NCBI RefSeq assembly: GCF_041380015.1
Contig: NZ_CP159978.1
Reading direction: 5' to 3' (one strand)
DNA length: 64,000 nt
Source: Buchananella felis
Lineage (GTDB): Bacteria; Actinomycetota; Actinomycetes; Actinomycetales; Actinomycetaceae
Shown here: positions 1 to 9,053 of the stretch, piece by piece
Layout: each line of letters starts with the position of its first letter
How positions within the stretch are numbered: position 1 is the stretch's first letter
Program-made: the position numbers and the translations under genes
The notes under the pieces: generated by a model
Database searches by the model: none
What the model saw: the letters and a program-made list of their open reading frames with translations, nothing else
What the model was told of the DNA's origin: nothing

Positions 1-110
1 CGGGGGTGTTGTTCTGCGACATGACTGTAATACTGGCGCGTTCGGGCCCAGCGCGCCACCGACTTGCCGACCGGTGGGGACGAAAGCGCCGCCCCGCCGC
101 CGGCCCAACC

Positions 111-194
111 GCGCGCCCCGCCTCCCGGCCAACCGCCCCGCCGCAGGCAATCGCGCGCCCCGCCTCCCGGCCAACCGCCCCGCCGCAGGCAATC
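111..194. repeat. 42-bp tandem repeat, two perfect copies
   Basis: Bases 111-152 and 153-194 are identical 42-bp units rich in C and G. They lie upstream of the first gene, so although 42 is a multiple of three the repeat is probably not translated. Nothing else is recognisable in bases 1-282. Confidence 0.85.
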
Positions 195-282
195 GCGCCC
201 CGCCCGGCGCTTTCCTGAGCGGGCCGGGCGCGGGGAGGGCAAAATCGATACATCACGTCCCGCCCGCCGCAAGGAGGAAGCC

Positions 283-726
283 TTGGCAGTTGAGCTAGTT
301 ACCGAATACTCCCCGGAGTTATTGGAGATGTTTGCGCGGCTGCTGCCCCAGCTCTCGCGCTCCGCCCAGCCGCTGGACGAGCAGTCGGTGCGCTCCCTGG
401 TGGAGCAGGACTGCCTGGACCTGTTCGTCTTCCGCTCCGATCGGCCCACCGCAGACGGCAGCCTGCCCCTGCTGGGCACGCTCTCCCTGGTCACCTTCAC
501 GATCCCCACGGGGGTGCGCGCCTGGATCGAGGACGTGGTGGTCGATGAGGCCGCCCGCGGGCAGGGGGCGGGTGCCGCCCTGGTTTCCGCCGCCGTGGCG
601 CACGCCCGCGAGAAGGGCTGCCGCACCGTGGACCTGACCTCGCGCCCCTCCCGAGAGGCCGCCAACCGCCTCTACCGCCGCTGCGGTTTTGCCACCCGAG
701 AGACGAATGTGTACCGCCATGACTGA
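283..726 (+). CDS. GNAT-family N-acetyltransferase
   Basis: A 147-residue protein of the GCN5-related acetyltransferase fold, which moves an acetyl group from acetyl-CoA to an amine. Seen: the acetyl-CoA loop RGQGAG at residues 92-97, preceded by the strand IEDVVVDE and followed by the usual C-terminal segment YRRCGFATRETNVY. The substrate cannot be read from sequence. The start is TTG at 283, six bases after a strong AAGGAGG (271-277). The frame stays open upstream to 64, but that part only translates the Pro/Arg-rich 42-bp repeat and is rejected. The stop overlaps the next gene's ATG by eight bases (ATGACTGA), suggesting co-transcription. Confidence 0.85.
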   Translation: MAVELVTEYSPELLEMFARLLPQLSRSAQPLDEQSVRSLVEQDCLDLFVFRSDRPTADGSLPLLGTLSLVTFTIPTGVRAWIEDVVVDEAARGQGAGAALVSAAVAHAREKGCRTVDLTSRPSREAANRLYRRCGFATRETNVYRHD

Positions 727-1648
727 CCAGTTCTCCCCCTGCGCCGCCAACATGGACGACGCTGCCGCCGGCGCCGCCCCCACCTCCCGGCCGTCCGTTG
801 CCCTGCCGCAGGTGCGGCTGTCCAGCGGATACACCATGCCGGCCTTCGGCTTTGGCACCTACAAGCTGCGCGGGGAGGAGGCCGTGGCGGTGTTCCGCGA
901 CGCCGTGCGGGCCGGCCACCGCCACTTCGACAGCGCCCAGTTCTATCTGAACCACGCCGAGCTGGGGCGGGCCTTGCGGGAGGCGATCGCTGACGGAGAG
1001 GTGAGCCGCGAGGAGCTGTTTGTTACCTCCAAGCTGCACAACCAGAAGCACCACCCGCGCGACGTGGGCCCGGCTTTCGAGCAGACCATGGAGGAGCTGG
1101 GCCTGGACTACCTGGACCTGTTCCTGATCCACTGGCCGGTGGCGGACCGCCATCCGCTGCAGGAGACCTGGGCGGCCATGGAGGAGCTGGTGGGCACCGG
1201 GCGCCTGCGTTCCATCGGCGTGGCCAACTTCGAGGCCGAGCACCTGGACCTGATCATGCCGGGGGCTCGCATCGCCCCGGTGGTCAACCAGATCGAGTGC
1301 CACCCCTACCTGCGCAACGGGGCCCTGGAGCGCTACAGCGTGGAGCGGGGCATCTACGTGCAGGCCTGGAGCCCGCTGGTGCGCGGCGCCTGCTTCGGGG
1401 AGGAGACCATCACGTCCATCGCCGCCCGCCTGGGCGCCACGCCCGCCCAGGTGGTGCTGGGTTGGCACCTGCGCCAGGGGCGCGTGGTCATCCCGAAGTC
1501 CACCTCGCCGGCACGCTGCCGCGAGAACCTGGCCGCCCTGGACGTGGCTGGCCTGCTCACGGACGCGGACCTGGCGGCGATCGACGCCCTGGACCGGGGC
1601 GAGGAGGGCCGCACCGGGCCGCACCCGTGCGCGGAGTGCACCTTCTGA
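719..1648 (+). CDS. Aldo/keto reductase (2,5-diketogluconate reductase-like)
   Basis: A 309-residue NADPH-dependent oxidoreductase of the aldo/keto reductase superfamily with a TIM-barrel fold. Seen: the catalytic tetrad Asp71, Tyr76, Lys105 and His138, in the contexts FDSAQFY, VTSKLHN and LIHWP, and the late cofactor segment VIPKSTSPAR. The usual family length is 270-290; the extra residues are a non-conserved N-terminus beginning MTDQFSP. The ATG at 719 overlaps the preceding GNAT stop by eight bases; ATG 752 (MDDAAAG) is an alternative start. Residues 12-20 are encoded by a copy of the dispersed GGACGACGCTGCCGCC motif, which suggests a dispensable leader. The physiological substrate is unknown. 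Confidence 0.9.
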   Translation: MTDQFSPCAANMDDAAAGAAPTSRPSVALPQVRLSSGYTMPAFGFGTYKLRGEEAVAVFRDAVRAGHRHFDSAQFYLNHAELGRALREAIADGEVSREELFVTSKLHNQKHHPRDVGPAFEQTMEELGLDYLDLFLIHWPVADRHPLQETWAAMEELVGTGRLRSIGVANFEAEHLDLIMPGARIAPVVNQIECHPYLRNGALERYSVERGIYVQAWSPLVRGACFGEETITSIAARLGATPAQVVLGWHLRQGRVVIPKSTSPARCRENLAALDVAGLLTDADLAAIDALDRGEEGRTGPHPCAECTF

Positions 1649-1739
1649 GCGAGCCGGTGACGCTTCACACGTCACTAATGCTCACTTGTGGCGTCCTCCC
1701 TTAGCGCAATGCCAGGGCGGGGAACTAGACTCGTTGGCC

Positions 1740-2798
1740 GTGACAACAACGCTGCCTTCTTTGAACAACCCCGCTGACTGGGACTGGTTGGCTCACCGCA
1801 TCGGCGGTGGGCTGGACACCGCTCCCGAGATTTCTGACGCGGTTCGCGCCCAGTTCGCGGGCAAGCGTGTGTTGGTGACCGGCGCCGGTGGTTCCATCGG
1901 TACCGAGCTGTGCCGCCAGATCTACCAGCTGAAGCCGGCCGAGCTGGTGCTGCTGGACCGCGACGAGTCCGGCCTGCACGCCACCCAGCTGCTGCTGGAG
2001 GGCCGCGCGCTGCTGGACAACGCCCACGTGGTGCTGGCGGACCTGCGCGACACCGAGCGCATGGAGCAGATCTTTGCCGAGAAGCGCCCGGAGATCGTGG
2101 TGCACGCCGCCGCGCTGAAGCACGCCCCGCTGCTGGAGCAGTACCCGGCCGAAGCCTGGAAGACCAACGTGTTGGGCTCTGACACGGTGCTGTCCCTGAG
2201 CGTGAAGTACGGGGTGAAGCACCTGATCAACATCTCTACGGACAAGGCCGCCTCTCCCACCACCGCGCTGGGCTTCTCCAAGCGCGTGGCCGAGCGCCTG
2301 ACCTCCTGGTACGGGCAGACCCAGGAGCTGGAGTACTGCTCGGTGCGCTTTGGCAACGTGCTGGGTGCGCGCGGCTCGGCCCTGTGGGCTTTTGCCAGCC
2401 AGCTCAACCACGGCCAGCCCGTCACGGTGACGGACCCGGACGTGGTGCGCTACTTCATGACGGTGGCGCAGGCCTGCCAGCTGGTGCTGGAGGCCGGCGT
2501 GGAGGCCGCCTGCGGCGACGTGCTGGTGCTGGACATGGGCGACCCGGTGCGCATCGTGCGCGTCGTCGAGGAGATGGCCGCAGAGGCGGGCGTGGAGCCT
2601 CACTTCGAGTTCACGGGCCTGCGCCCGGGGGAGAAGCTGGAAGAGATCCGCCTGGACCCGAACGAGCAGCTGGTGGCCTGCAACCATCCGCACGTCAGCC
2701 GCGCCCACGTGGAACCGCTGGACCCGGCCGAGCTGGCCAAGGCCGCCGCCGACCTCCCGGCCCACCTGGACAAGGAGTTTTGGGCCTCCCTCATCTAA
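1740..2798 (+). CDS. CapD/FlaA1-type nucleotide-sugar 4,6-dehydratase
   Basis: A 352-residue soluble short-chain dehydrogenase of the polysaccharide biosynthesis CapD family. These act on UDP-GlcNAc-type sugars, removing water and often epimerising, to supply unusual sugars for surface glycans. Seen: Rossmann motif GAGGSIG (48-54), the STDKA motif (166-170) and Lys181 in the YxxxK position; the Tyr is replaced by Leu, a substitution compatible with FlaA1/PglF relatives. Long CapD proteins carry N-terminal membrane helices; this one has none and matches only the catalytic domain. GTG 1740 is chosen because the open frame before it (from 1686) has no conserved residues. It sits at the edge of the surface-polysaccharide locus and probably supplies it. 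Confidence 0.85.
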   Translation: MTTTLPSLNNPADWDWLAHRIGGGLDTAPEISDAVRAQFAGKRVLVTGAGGSIGTELCRQIYQLKPAELVLLDRDESGLHATQLLLEGRALLDNAHVVLADLRDTERMEQIFAEKRPEIVVHAAALKHAPLLEQYPAEAWKTNVLGSDTVLSLSVKYGVKHLINISTDKAASPTTALGFSKRVAERLTSWYGQTQELEYCSVRFGNVLGARGSALWAFASQLNHGQPVTVTDPDVVRYFMTVAQACQLVLEAGVEAACGDVLVLDMGDPVRIVRVVEEMAAEAGVEPHFEFTGLRPGEKLEEIRLDPNEQLVACNHPHVSRAHVEPLDPAELAKAAADLPAHLDKEFWASLI

Positions 2799-2850
2799 GG
2801 ACCGGCTGGGCCCGGCCCACCTAGGGCCCACCTGGCGCCCGGCGGCCCAC

Positions 2851-3336
2851 CTAGGGGCCTTCTCCCAGTGGCCCGCCTCCCTCAGGTGTGCTCAGGGGGG
2901 GCGGGGTGAGCAGCATCTCGACGTGCTCGATCCCTGCATCCAGGAAAGGCTCGCCCTGGGCGGTGAAGCCCAGTCCCTGGTAGAAAGCCAGTGCCTGCGT
3001 CTGCGCCTCGATCCTGACGCAACCGGTGCCGAAGTGGTGGTCGAGTGCCGCCAGCCCGGCGCGCACCACCGCCGTGCCCAGACCCTGCCTGCGCCGGGTG
3101 GTCAGGATTCGGCCCAGCGAGGCTTCGGCGAACTTGGCCCCGGGCGGGAGCGCTCTCAGGTAGGCCACTATCTGACCGTCGTCCTCCAGCCAGACGTGCA
3201 GGCAGAGCGGGTCCAGGCCGTCGGCGTCCGGGTAGAGGCAGCTTTGCTCCAGCACAAACACCTGGGCGCGTACCTGCAGGATCGCGTAGAGCTCGTCGCG
3301 TGTGAGCTCCCGGTAGTGCTTGACGACCGTGCGCAT
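2851..3336 (-). CDS. ElaA-like GNAT acetyltransferase
   Basis: A 161-residue acetyltransferase resembling E. coli ElaA. Seen: the family N-terminus ELTRDELYAIL..RAQVFVLEQSCLYPDADGLD, the acetyl-CoA loop RRRQGLGTA and the C-terminal ALAFYQGLGF. Substrate unknown. ATG at 3336 is chosen because it starts two bases after the stop of the upstream RNA methyltransferase gene, and the longer frame (to 3498) only overlaps that gene. The two form a minus-strand transcription unit. The last 16 residues are Pro/Gly-rich and not part of the fold. Confidence 0.85.
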   Translation of the reverse strand: MRTVVKHYRELTRDELYAILQVRAQVFVLEQSCLYPDADGLDPLCLHVWLEDDGQIVAYLRALPPGAKFAEASLGRILTTRRRQGLGTAVVRAGLAALDHHFGTGCVRIEAQTQALAFYQGLGFTAQGEPFLDAGIEHVEMLLTPPPLSTPEGGGPLGEGP

Positions 3337-3338
3337 CC

Positions 3339-4598
3339 TCAGTCCCTCTCCAGCAGCACCGCGACCTCGCAGTGGGAGGTGTGCGGGAACATGTCGAACA
3401 ACTGCCCCTCCACGGGCCGCCACGACGGTAGGCGCTCCAGGTCGGTGGCCAGCGTGGCCGGGTTGCAGGAGGAGTAGATCAGGGTGCTGGCCGCGCACTG
3501 CTCCAGCCAGTGGGTCATCAACTCGCCCACCCCGCGTCGGGGCGGGTTGACGATCACGGCCGCCCCCGCCGGCACCTCCAGGTCCACCAGGCGCGTTAGG
3601 TCAGCCACGTTGAAGTCCGCCGCGAGCCCGGCCGCCCGCGCCGCGCGCCTGGCGGAGGCGATTGAGGCGGCGCTGACGTCCACCCCCTGGATGGTCACCG
3701 CTCCGGCCGGCCGCTCCGCCTTCCCGCCGTCAGGGACGACGTTGGCCTCCCCACCACCCGGCGCGGTGGAGGGGGAGGTAGGGGCGGCGACGTCGGCCAC
3801 CGCCGCTGCGGCGTGCAGGGCGAAACCGCCCATGCCGCAAAACAGATCCACCACGTGGGCCGGGCGGCGGGCAGCCAGCCACGCCCCGGCGCGCCGGTAG
3901 AGCTGGCCGGCCACCTGCGTGTTGGTCTGCAGGAAGGAACCGGGGTGGGCAAAGAGCGTCACGTCCCCCACCGGTAGCGGCAGGTAGGCCGGGCCGGACA
4001 GCGCGATCTCCTCCTGTCCGGTGGGCAGGGCCACGTGCTCGGGCAGCAGGTTGGCCGTCACGATCCGCAGCTTGGGTAAGCGCCGGTGCAGCGCGGGCAG
4101 GGCGGCGCGCAAGGCCCCCAGGCGCTCGCGGGAGCGCAGCACGAACCGCACCATCAGCTCGCCGCGCTCGCTGACTGTGACCAGCACGTTCTTCAGCTCT
4201 CCCCGGCGGCGCGGCACGCTGTAGGGCGTGAGGGCCGCCTCGGTGATCGCCCGCTTGAGCGCGGGCAGGGCGGCCTCGATGCGGGCGTCCACGATGGGGC
4301 AGCGCGAGAGGTCCACCCCGGCAAAGTCCGCCCCGGCGATCCCGAGCTTGGGGCGGGCGGCGCTGCCGCCGGCCACCAGCTTCACGGAGGTGCGAAAACG
4401 CTCCGGCGCGCTTCGCTGCGGCGCCAACCACGCGGGTACGGCCGGCAGCAGACGTTCCAGCTGCGCCTGCTTGGCCGCCACCTGCTGGCCGTAGGGGACG
4501 GGCAGCTGGGAGCAGGACCGGCAGGCCCCGGCGTCGAAGTAGGAGCACCGGGTGGGCCGGGCCTGGTCGCGGCGCAGGCGGGCAGAAGAAGTGGACAT
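3339..4598 (-). CDS. rlmC: 23S rRNA (uracil-C5)-methyltransferase, RlmC/TrmA family
   Basis: A 419-residue SAM-dependent RNA m5U methyltransferase. Seen: four cysteines for a 4Fe-4S cluster (Cys18, 26, 29 and 100), the SAM-binding DLFCGMGG motif, NPPRRG, and the catalytic Cys in YSSCNP, followed by the proton-acceptor region ending in HCEVAVLLER. The arrangement fits RlmC (23S U747) more than TrmA, but target assignment is by family only. The domain contains an insertion of about 30 residues after the SAM motif, rich in Ala, Pro and Gly, whose DNA carries two copies of the dispersed CGACGT motif (near 3734 and 3784). It is divergent from the acyltransferase at 4685 and co-directional with the ElaA-like gene. 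Confidence 0.85.
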   Translation of the reverse strand: MSTSSARLRRDQARPTRCSYFDAGACRSCSQLPVPYGQQVAAKQAQLERLLPAVPAWLAPQRSAPERFRTSVKLVAGGSAARPKLGIAGADFAGVDLSRCPIVDARIEAALPALKRAITEAALTPYSVPRRRGELKNVLVTVSERGELMVRFVLRSRERLGALRAALPALHRRLPKLRIVTANLLPEHVALPTGQEEIALSGPAYLPLPVGDVTLFAHPGSFLQTNTQVAGQLYRRAGAWLAARRPAHVVDLFCGMGGFALHAAAAVADVAAPTSPSTAPGGGEANVVPDGGKAERPAGAVTIQGVDVSAASIASARRAARAAGLAADFNVADLTRLVDLEVPAGAAVIVNPPRRGVGELMTHWLEQCAASTLIYSSCNPATLATDLERLPSWRPVEGQLFDMFPHTSHCEVAVLLERD

Positions 4599-4684
4599 TG
4601 CTCCGCATTGTTTCACAAGAGCCGATTGCCGCCGCAGGCAGGGCCTCAGCCACAATAGGGACTCAAGCCCCCGCAAGGAGAAAC

Positions 4685-6565
4685 ATGAACCACCAGGACG
4701 CCGCCAAGGCGCTGCGACCCCAGCGCATGCCCGGACTAGACGGCCTGCGCGCGGCAGCGGTGGTGCTGGTGCTGGGCTACCACCTCTTTCCCCTCTGGGT
4801 GCCGGCCGGCCGCGTGGGCGTGGACTTCTTCTTCGTGATTTCCGGCTTCCTGATCACCTCCCTGCTGTTGCTGGAGATCAGGAACAAGGGCAGGGTGGAC
4901 ATGCGGGCCTTCACCAAGCGGCGGCTGCGGCGCCTGTTCCCGGCGCTGGCCACCGTGGTGTTGGTCATCGCGGCAGTCGCGGCGGTGGCCGGGGTGCCGG
5001 ACATGCTGCTCAACATGCGCCGCCAGGTTGCCTCCTCCCTCCTGTTCGTCAGCAACTGGGCGGACATCTGGGCGGGGGCCAGCTACTTCGAGCGCGGGCT
5101 GCCCCAGCTCTTTACCAACATCTGGTCCCTGTCGGTGGAGGCCCAGTTCTACCTGGTGTGGCCGTTGGTGCTGCTGGGCGGATTCTGGCTGGCCAACCGC
5201 GCCTTTGCCCGGCCGGTGCCCAGGCGGGCGGCGTTGAGCGCCGGAGCGATCGGGCTCGCGCTGCTGTCCATCTGGTGGGGCCACCACCTGCGCGGCGCCG
5301 GCGCCGACCCCTCCCGCGTCTACCTGGGCACAGACACGCACGCCTTCGGTCTCATGCTGGGCGCGGCGCTGGCCCTGGCCCACGGCAGGGCGCTCCTGCC
5401 GGCGGCCCAGGTGCAGCGCCCCTCCCGCGGCTACCGGGCGTGGATCTGGGCGCGCGGCTCGGCCGGGTGGGTGGCCGGCCTGCTGGTGGCCGCCGTGGCC
5501 CGCAACCTGCCCCTGCCGGGCCTGGCGGGCATGAGCGACGCCGCCCAGTCGATGCTCCCGCTCATCTACGCCTCCGTGCTCGCCGTGGCGGTGCTGCAGG
5601 CCCTCACCCCGGAGGTGGTGGCGCAGCCCGGCCCGGGCCGGTGGCTGGCCCAGGTGCTGGAGCTGCGGCCGCTGGTGTGGCTGGGAGAGCGCTCGTACGC
5701 CATCTACCTGTGGCACTGGCCGGTGCTAATCATCAGCTACTACACGCTGCGCCACCTCAACAAGTACGGCCGGCTGTGGGGGGTGGCCCTGGTCAGCGTG
5801 CTGCTGGCGGCGCTCTCTTACCGCTTCGTGGAGCAGCCCCTGCGGCGCGGCGGCCTGGCTGCCCTCAAGCGCCTGCGGGGCGGGCCCGTCCCGCTCCGCC
5901 TGGCGGTGGCCGGGCTGTGCGTGGCCCTGCTTGGTGGCACGGCGGTGGCGCTGGCGCGCCAGCCCGCCCAGTCCAGCGTGGAGTTGGCGATCACGCAGGC
6001 GGAGGTGGCCCAGCGCGAATACCTGGCCCGCACGGGCGGCGCCCCCACCGCAGCGGCAGGACGGCTGGACGGCACCAAGGTGACCGTGATCGGGGACTCG
6101 GTTACCGTGCTCGCCTCGCAGGCCCTGCTCCGGCAGGTCCCGGGTGCCCACGTGGACGCCAAGAAGAGCCGGTCTGCCCGCGATGCCCTGACCCTGCTGC
6201 GAGCCGCCGACCAGGCCGCGGGAGAACGCCCCCTGGTGGTGGTCGCCCTGTCCACGAACGACTCCGCCGAGGTGGCGGACTTCGAATCCCTGCTGGACTA
6301 CATGGGACCGCAGCGCAAGCTGCTGCTGCTCACTGGGGCCGCGCCGGAGGCGAACTCCTGGGTGGAGAAGGCCAACGCGGCCGTGTGGCAGGTGGCCGCC
6401 GCCCACCCGGGGCGGGTGCGGGTGGCCGATTGGAAGGAGGCAGTGGCCGGCAAGCCGGAGCTGCTCTCGGTGGACATGATCCACCCGCTGGCGCCCGGGC
6501 AGGAGCTCTACGCCCAGCTGGTGGCCACCGAGCTTGCCTCCCTGGAGGCGACCGGGAACAACTAG
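4685..6565 (+). CDS. OatA-like membrane acyltransferase with SGNH domain
   Basis: A 626-residue two-domain protein: an acyltransferase-3 membrane domain (about ten helices, residues 15-430) and an extracytoplasmic SGNH esterase-type domain. Such proteins O-acetylate peptidoglycan or surface polysaccharide. Seen: the opening PGLDGLRAAAVVLVLGYHL with the conserved His, RVGVDFFFVISGFLIT, the RRLRRLFPA segment, and in the C-terminal domain IGDSVTV (nucleophile Ser), STNDS (block III) and DMIHPLAPG (Asp/His of the triad). ATG 4685 follows AAGGAGA. The stop overlaps the stop of the convergent glycosyltransferase gene in CTAG. The acceptor is not known; the surrounding locus suggests cell-surface polysaccharide. 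Confidence 0.88.
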   Translation: MNHQDAAKALRPQRMPGLDGLRAAAVVLVLGYHLFPLWVPAGRVGVDFFFVISGFLITSLLLLEIRNKGRVDMRAFTKRRLRRLFPALATVVLVIAAVAAVAGVPDMLLNMRRQVASSLLFVSNWADIWAGASYFERGLPQLFTNIWSLSVEAQFYLVWPLVLLGGFWLANRAFARPVPRRAALSAGAIGLALLSIWWGHHLRGAGADPSRVYLGTDTHAFGLMLGAALALAHGRALLPAAQVQRPSRGYRAWIWARGSAGWVAGLLVAAVARNLPLPGLAGMSDAAQSMLPLIYASVLAVAVLQALTPEVVAQPGPGRWLAQVLELRPLVWLGERSYAIYLWHWPVLIISYYTLRHLNKYGRLWGVALVSVLLAALSYRFVEQPLRRGGLAALKRLRGGPVPLRLAVAGLCVALLGGTAVALARQPAQSSVELAITQAEVAQREYLARTGGAPTAAAGRLDGTKVTVIGDSVTVLASQALLRQVPGAHVDAKKSRSARDALTLLRAADQAAGERPLVVVALSTNDSAEVADFESLLDYMGPQRKLLLLTGAAPEANSWVEKANAAVWQVAAAHPGRVRVADWKEAVAGKPELLSVDMIHPLAPGQELYAQLVATELASLEATGNN

Positions 6566-7671
6566 GCGCCGGTGAGGTCGTCGCGCACCTGCGCGGCCCG
6601 CGCCAGCCAGGTGTGCTGCGGCGCGATCTGCCGCACCCGCTGCGCGGCGCGCTCTACCTCCTCGGGGTGCTCAGCCAGGTGGGTGAGCAGCTTCGAGAGG
6701 GCGGTGCGGTTGTAGGGCAGCGTCCAGCCCAGGCCGTGCTCGGCCACGAACTCGCCCGTTAGCGTCCCCTCCGAGGCCAGGATCGGGATGCCAGCCCCGA
6801 TGTACTCAAACAGCTTGAACGGCATGGCGAACTCGCGGTACTCCTGCGGCGCCGTGAACAGCACCCCGATGTCGGCGCTGGCCAGGCGGCGCGCCACGTC
6901 CGCCCCGGACTCGTGCACCACCTCGGTGTGGTCTCCGATCACGCCCTCGTAGTCGGCGCGGGCGGCGCGCCAGTCGGCCGGGCGCGTGCACAGCCACAGC
7001 CGCGCCGGGGAGTCCTGCACGCCGGCCACGCACTCGTGCAGCCCGTAGTGGGCGCCCACCCCGCCCACGTAGAACAGCTGCAGGCCGGCCTTCTCCAGGC
7101 GGTCGGCGGGAGCGTCGTCCGCAATGGTGCAACCGGGGGGAAGGGCGGCGAACTGGTGGGGGGCCACGCCCTGCACGTAGGGCGCCATCGCCAGCGAGGG
7201 CAGGTAGAGGCGGGTCAGGATGCGGCGGTAGCGGCGCAGGTCCCAGCGGTAGAAGAACGACGTGGCGGTGGAGATCAGCGTGCCAACGCTCTGCTTGTAC
7301 TCCGGGAAGGCCCAGTAGATGTCGCGGTAGAACAGGCCCACCGGCACGCCATGCTTGGCCAGGCGCTCCAGGAAGGACAGGTCCAGCCACGGGTGGGTGG
7401 GCACGTGCCGGGGGCTGGTCAGCGCGGTGGGCAGGGTGGAGGACTCCGAGTAGGCAAAGTCGATTCTGCCGCCCGCCGCCAGGAAGCCGGCCACCTTACG
7501 CATCTGCAGGCGGCGCTGGGCCACGCTGCCGGCCACCGTGAACACGCGGTAGCCCAGGTCGGCAAACGCCTGGCGCATCTTCACCGGCCGGATGCCGGAG
7601 GCGCTGGTGGCGGCCGGATTGAGCGGGTAGGGCACGTGGTAGACCATCGCCGGGCGCTCTAGAGGCTGCAT
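6562..7671 (-). CDS. Glycosyltransferase (GT-B type)
   Basis: A 369-residue protein with a GT-B layout: the N-terminal half carries the acceptor region (NPAATSASGIRPVKMRQAF) and the C-terminal half the donor site, with FYVGGVGAHYG and the late motif FAMPFKLFEYIGAGIPILAS, whose Glu (FE) is the usual donor-contacting residue. Sugar donor and acceptor cannot be named. It lies 15 bases downstream of another glycosyltransferase gene and shares its transcription unit. Its start follows a purine-rich GGGAGAGAGAAAAG leader. Family length is 350-400. Confidence 0.82.
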   Translation of the reverse strand: MQPLERPAMVYHVPYPLNPAATSASGIRPVKMRQAFADLGYRVFTVAGSVAQRRLQMRKVAGFLAAGGRIDFAYSESSTLPTALTSPRHVPTHPWLDLSFLERLAKHGVPVGLFYRDIYWAFPEYKQSVGTLISTATSFFYRWDLRRYRRILTRLYLPSLAMAPYVQGVAPHQFAALPPGCTIADDAPADRLEKAGLQLFYVGGVGAHYGLHECVAGVQDSPARLWLCTRPADWRAARADYEGVIGDHTEVVHESGADVARRLASADIGVLFTAPQEYREFAMPFKLFEYIGAGIPILASEGTLTGEFVAEHGLGWTLPYNRTALSKLLTHLAEHPEEVERAAQRVRQIAPQHTWLARAAQVRDDLTGA

Positions 7672-7686
7672 TTCTTTTCTCTCTCC

Positions 7687-8964
7687 CTACCTGGACGACG
7701 TTGCCGCTTGCTGGTAAATCTCCCGCCACCGCGCGATCCACGCCTGCGCCCCGAACCGTTCCACGCAGCGGCGGGCGCGCTCGGCGCGCACCCCGGCAGG
7801 CTCGGGGGTGAAGGCGCAGTCACCGGCGGCGCGGGGGCCGGGGCCGGCGGTGTTGGCGCCGGCCGACCGGGGGCCGGCCAGCTGGGCGAGGATGGCGGCG
7901 GCGAGGGCGGGGGCGTCCCCGATGGGAACCAGGTGGCCGTCGCCCTCCTGCACCACCGAGCGCCCTCCCCACGTGCGCGTGGCGATCACTGGGGTGCCCT
8001 GCGCCAGCGCCTCGATGGCCGCCACCCCGAAGGTCTCCGTGTCGGAGGGCAGCAGGAACAAGTCCAGGCCGGCGCAAAAGGCGGGGATCTGGGCGCGCTC
8101 CAGCTGCCCGGTCAGCTCGATCTGCTCGCGTGCCGGGCTGGCGGCCACCTGGGCGCGGGTGCGCTGCCCGTCCGGCCCGTCCGTGGGGCCCGCGATCCGC
8201 AGCAGCGGGCGGGAGTGGGCCGGGGCGCCGCAGGCGCGCCAGTGGGCGTGCAGTTCCTCGAAGGCGGCCACGATCAGGTCCGTGCGCTTCTCCTCCCCCA
8301 GCAAGGAGAGGTGACCCAGCACCGGGCCGCGCGCGGCCGGTGCGCTCGCGGGCGCGGGCGCGGGCGCGGCCTGATCCACCTCGGGCTGCCCCAGCGGCAG
8401 CAGGTTGGGGGTGTAGAGCCACGCGCCGGACTGCGGGCCGAAGCGCTGGGTCAGGTGGTCGGCCTGCCCCCGCGAAACGGCGGTGCGGTGCGTGGCGGCG
8501 GCCACCACGGCCCGCTCGCTGGCCCGTCCCGCCCAGGTGCGCACGGGCATGTGCGTCAGCGAGCGGTGCTCGGTGTACACGAAGGGGATCCCCTCCCGCC
8601 TGGAGAGGTGGGCGGCAAAGAAGGCGCCGGGGTAGAGGGAGTGGGCGTGCAGGACGTCGGGCACCCCGTGGGTGCGCACGTAGGCGGCGTAGGCGGCGTG
8701 CAGGGCAGGGGCGGCCCACAGGGTGGAAAGGCGGCGCGTAGTGGCTATCACCTGCGGGGCGGCAAAACGGGCCACCGCCACCCCGCCCTCCTGACTCAGG
8801 CGCACCGGGGTGCGGCGCGGCAGGGCGAAGTTGACCGGCTGCGGGGCCAGCACGCCCACCTTCAGCCCGGCCCCCGCTAGGGCGGCAGCCTGCTCGGTGA
8901 AGAAGCTGCCCGCCATGTCGCCCGCGAAGGCGGAAAACCAAGAGGGAAGCCACAGCACGTGCAT
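7687..8964 (-). CDS. Glycosyltransferase family 4-like
   Basis: A 425-residue GT-B glycosyltransferase. Seen: the N-terminal LWLPSWFSAFAGDMAGSFFTEQA (acceptor domain typical of group 1 transferases), YTEHRSLTH, the donor-domain start LGHLSLLGEEKRTDL, and the donor motif ETFGVAAIEALAQGTPVIATRTWG with the E-x7-E pattern. The ATG is at 8964 and the downstream transferase starts 15 bases after its stop. The last residues (AATSSR) are encoded over a copy of the GGACGACGTTGCCGC motif. An Ala/Pro-rich loop near residue 205 and a Gly/Ala-rich one near 380 look like low-complexity insertions. Probably builds the repeat unit of the surface glycan. Confidence 0.88.
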   Translation of the reverse strand: MHVLWLPSWFSAFAGDMAGSFFTEQAAALAGAGLKVGVLAPQPVNFALPRRTPVRLSQEGGVAVARFAAPQVIATTRRLSTLWAAPALHAAYAAYVRTHGVPDVLHAHSLYPGAFFAAHLSRREGIPFVYTEHRSLTHMPVRTWAGRASERAVVAAATHRTAVSRGQADHLTQRFGPQSGAWLYTPNLLPLGQPEVDQAAPAPAPASAPAARGPVLGHLSLLGEEKRTDLIVAAFEELHAHWRACGAPAHSRPLLRIAGPTDGPDGQRTRAQVAASPAREQIELTGQLERAQIPAFCAGLDLFLLPSDTETFGVAAIEALAQGTPVIATRTWGGRSVVQEGDGHLVPIGDAPALAAAILAQLAGPRSAGANTAGPGPRAAGDCAFTPEPAGVRAERARRCVERFGAQAWIARWREIYQQAATSSR

Positions 8965-9053
8965 GGTCGAATTGTCCCATAGTGGCTGCTGCGGCGCCGT
9001 TGCTAGGCTGGAGCGGCGCCGGTCGGCCCGGCGGGAGCGAACCTGGAGGAAGC

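Noticed and set aside
64..282. N-terminal extension of the first GNAT gene.
   Set aside because: Encoded by Pro/Arg-rich tandem repeats with no ribosome-binding site; TTG 283 has a strong one.
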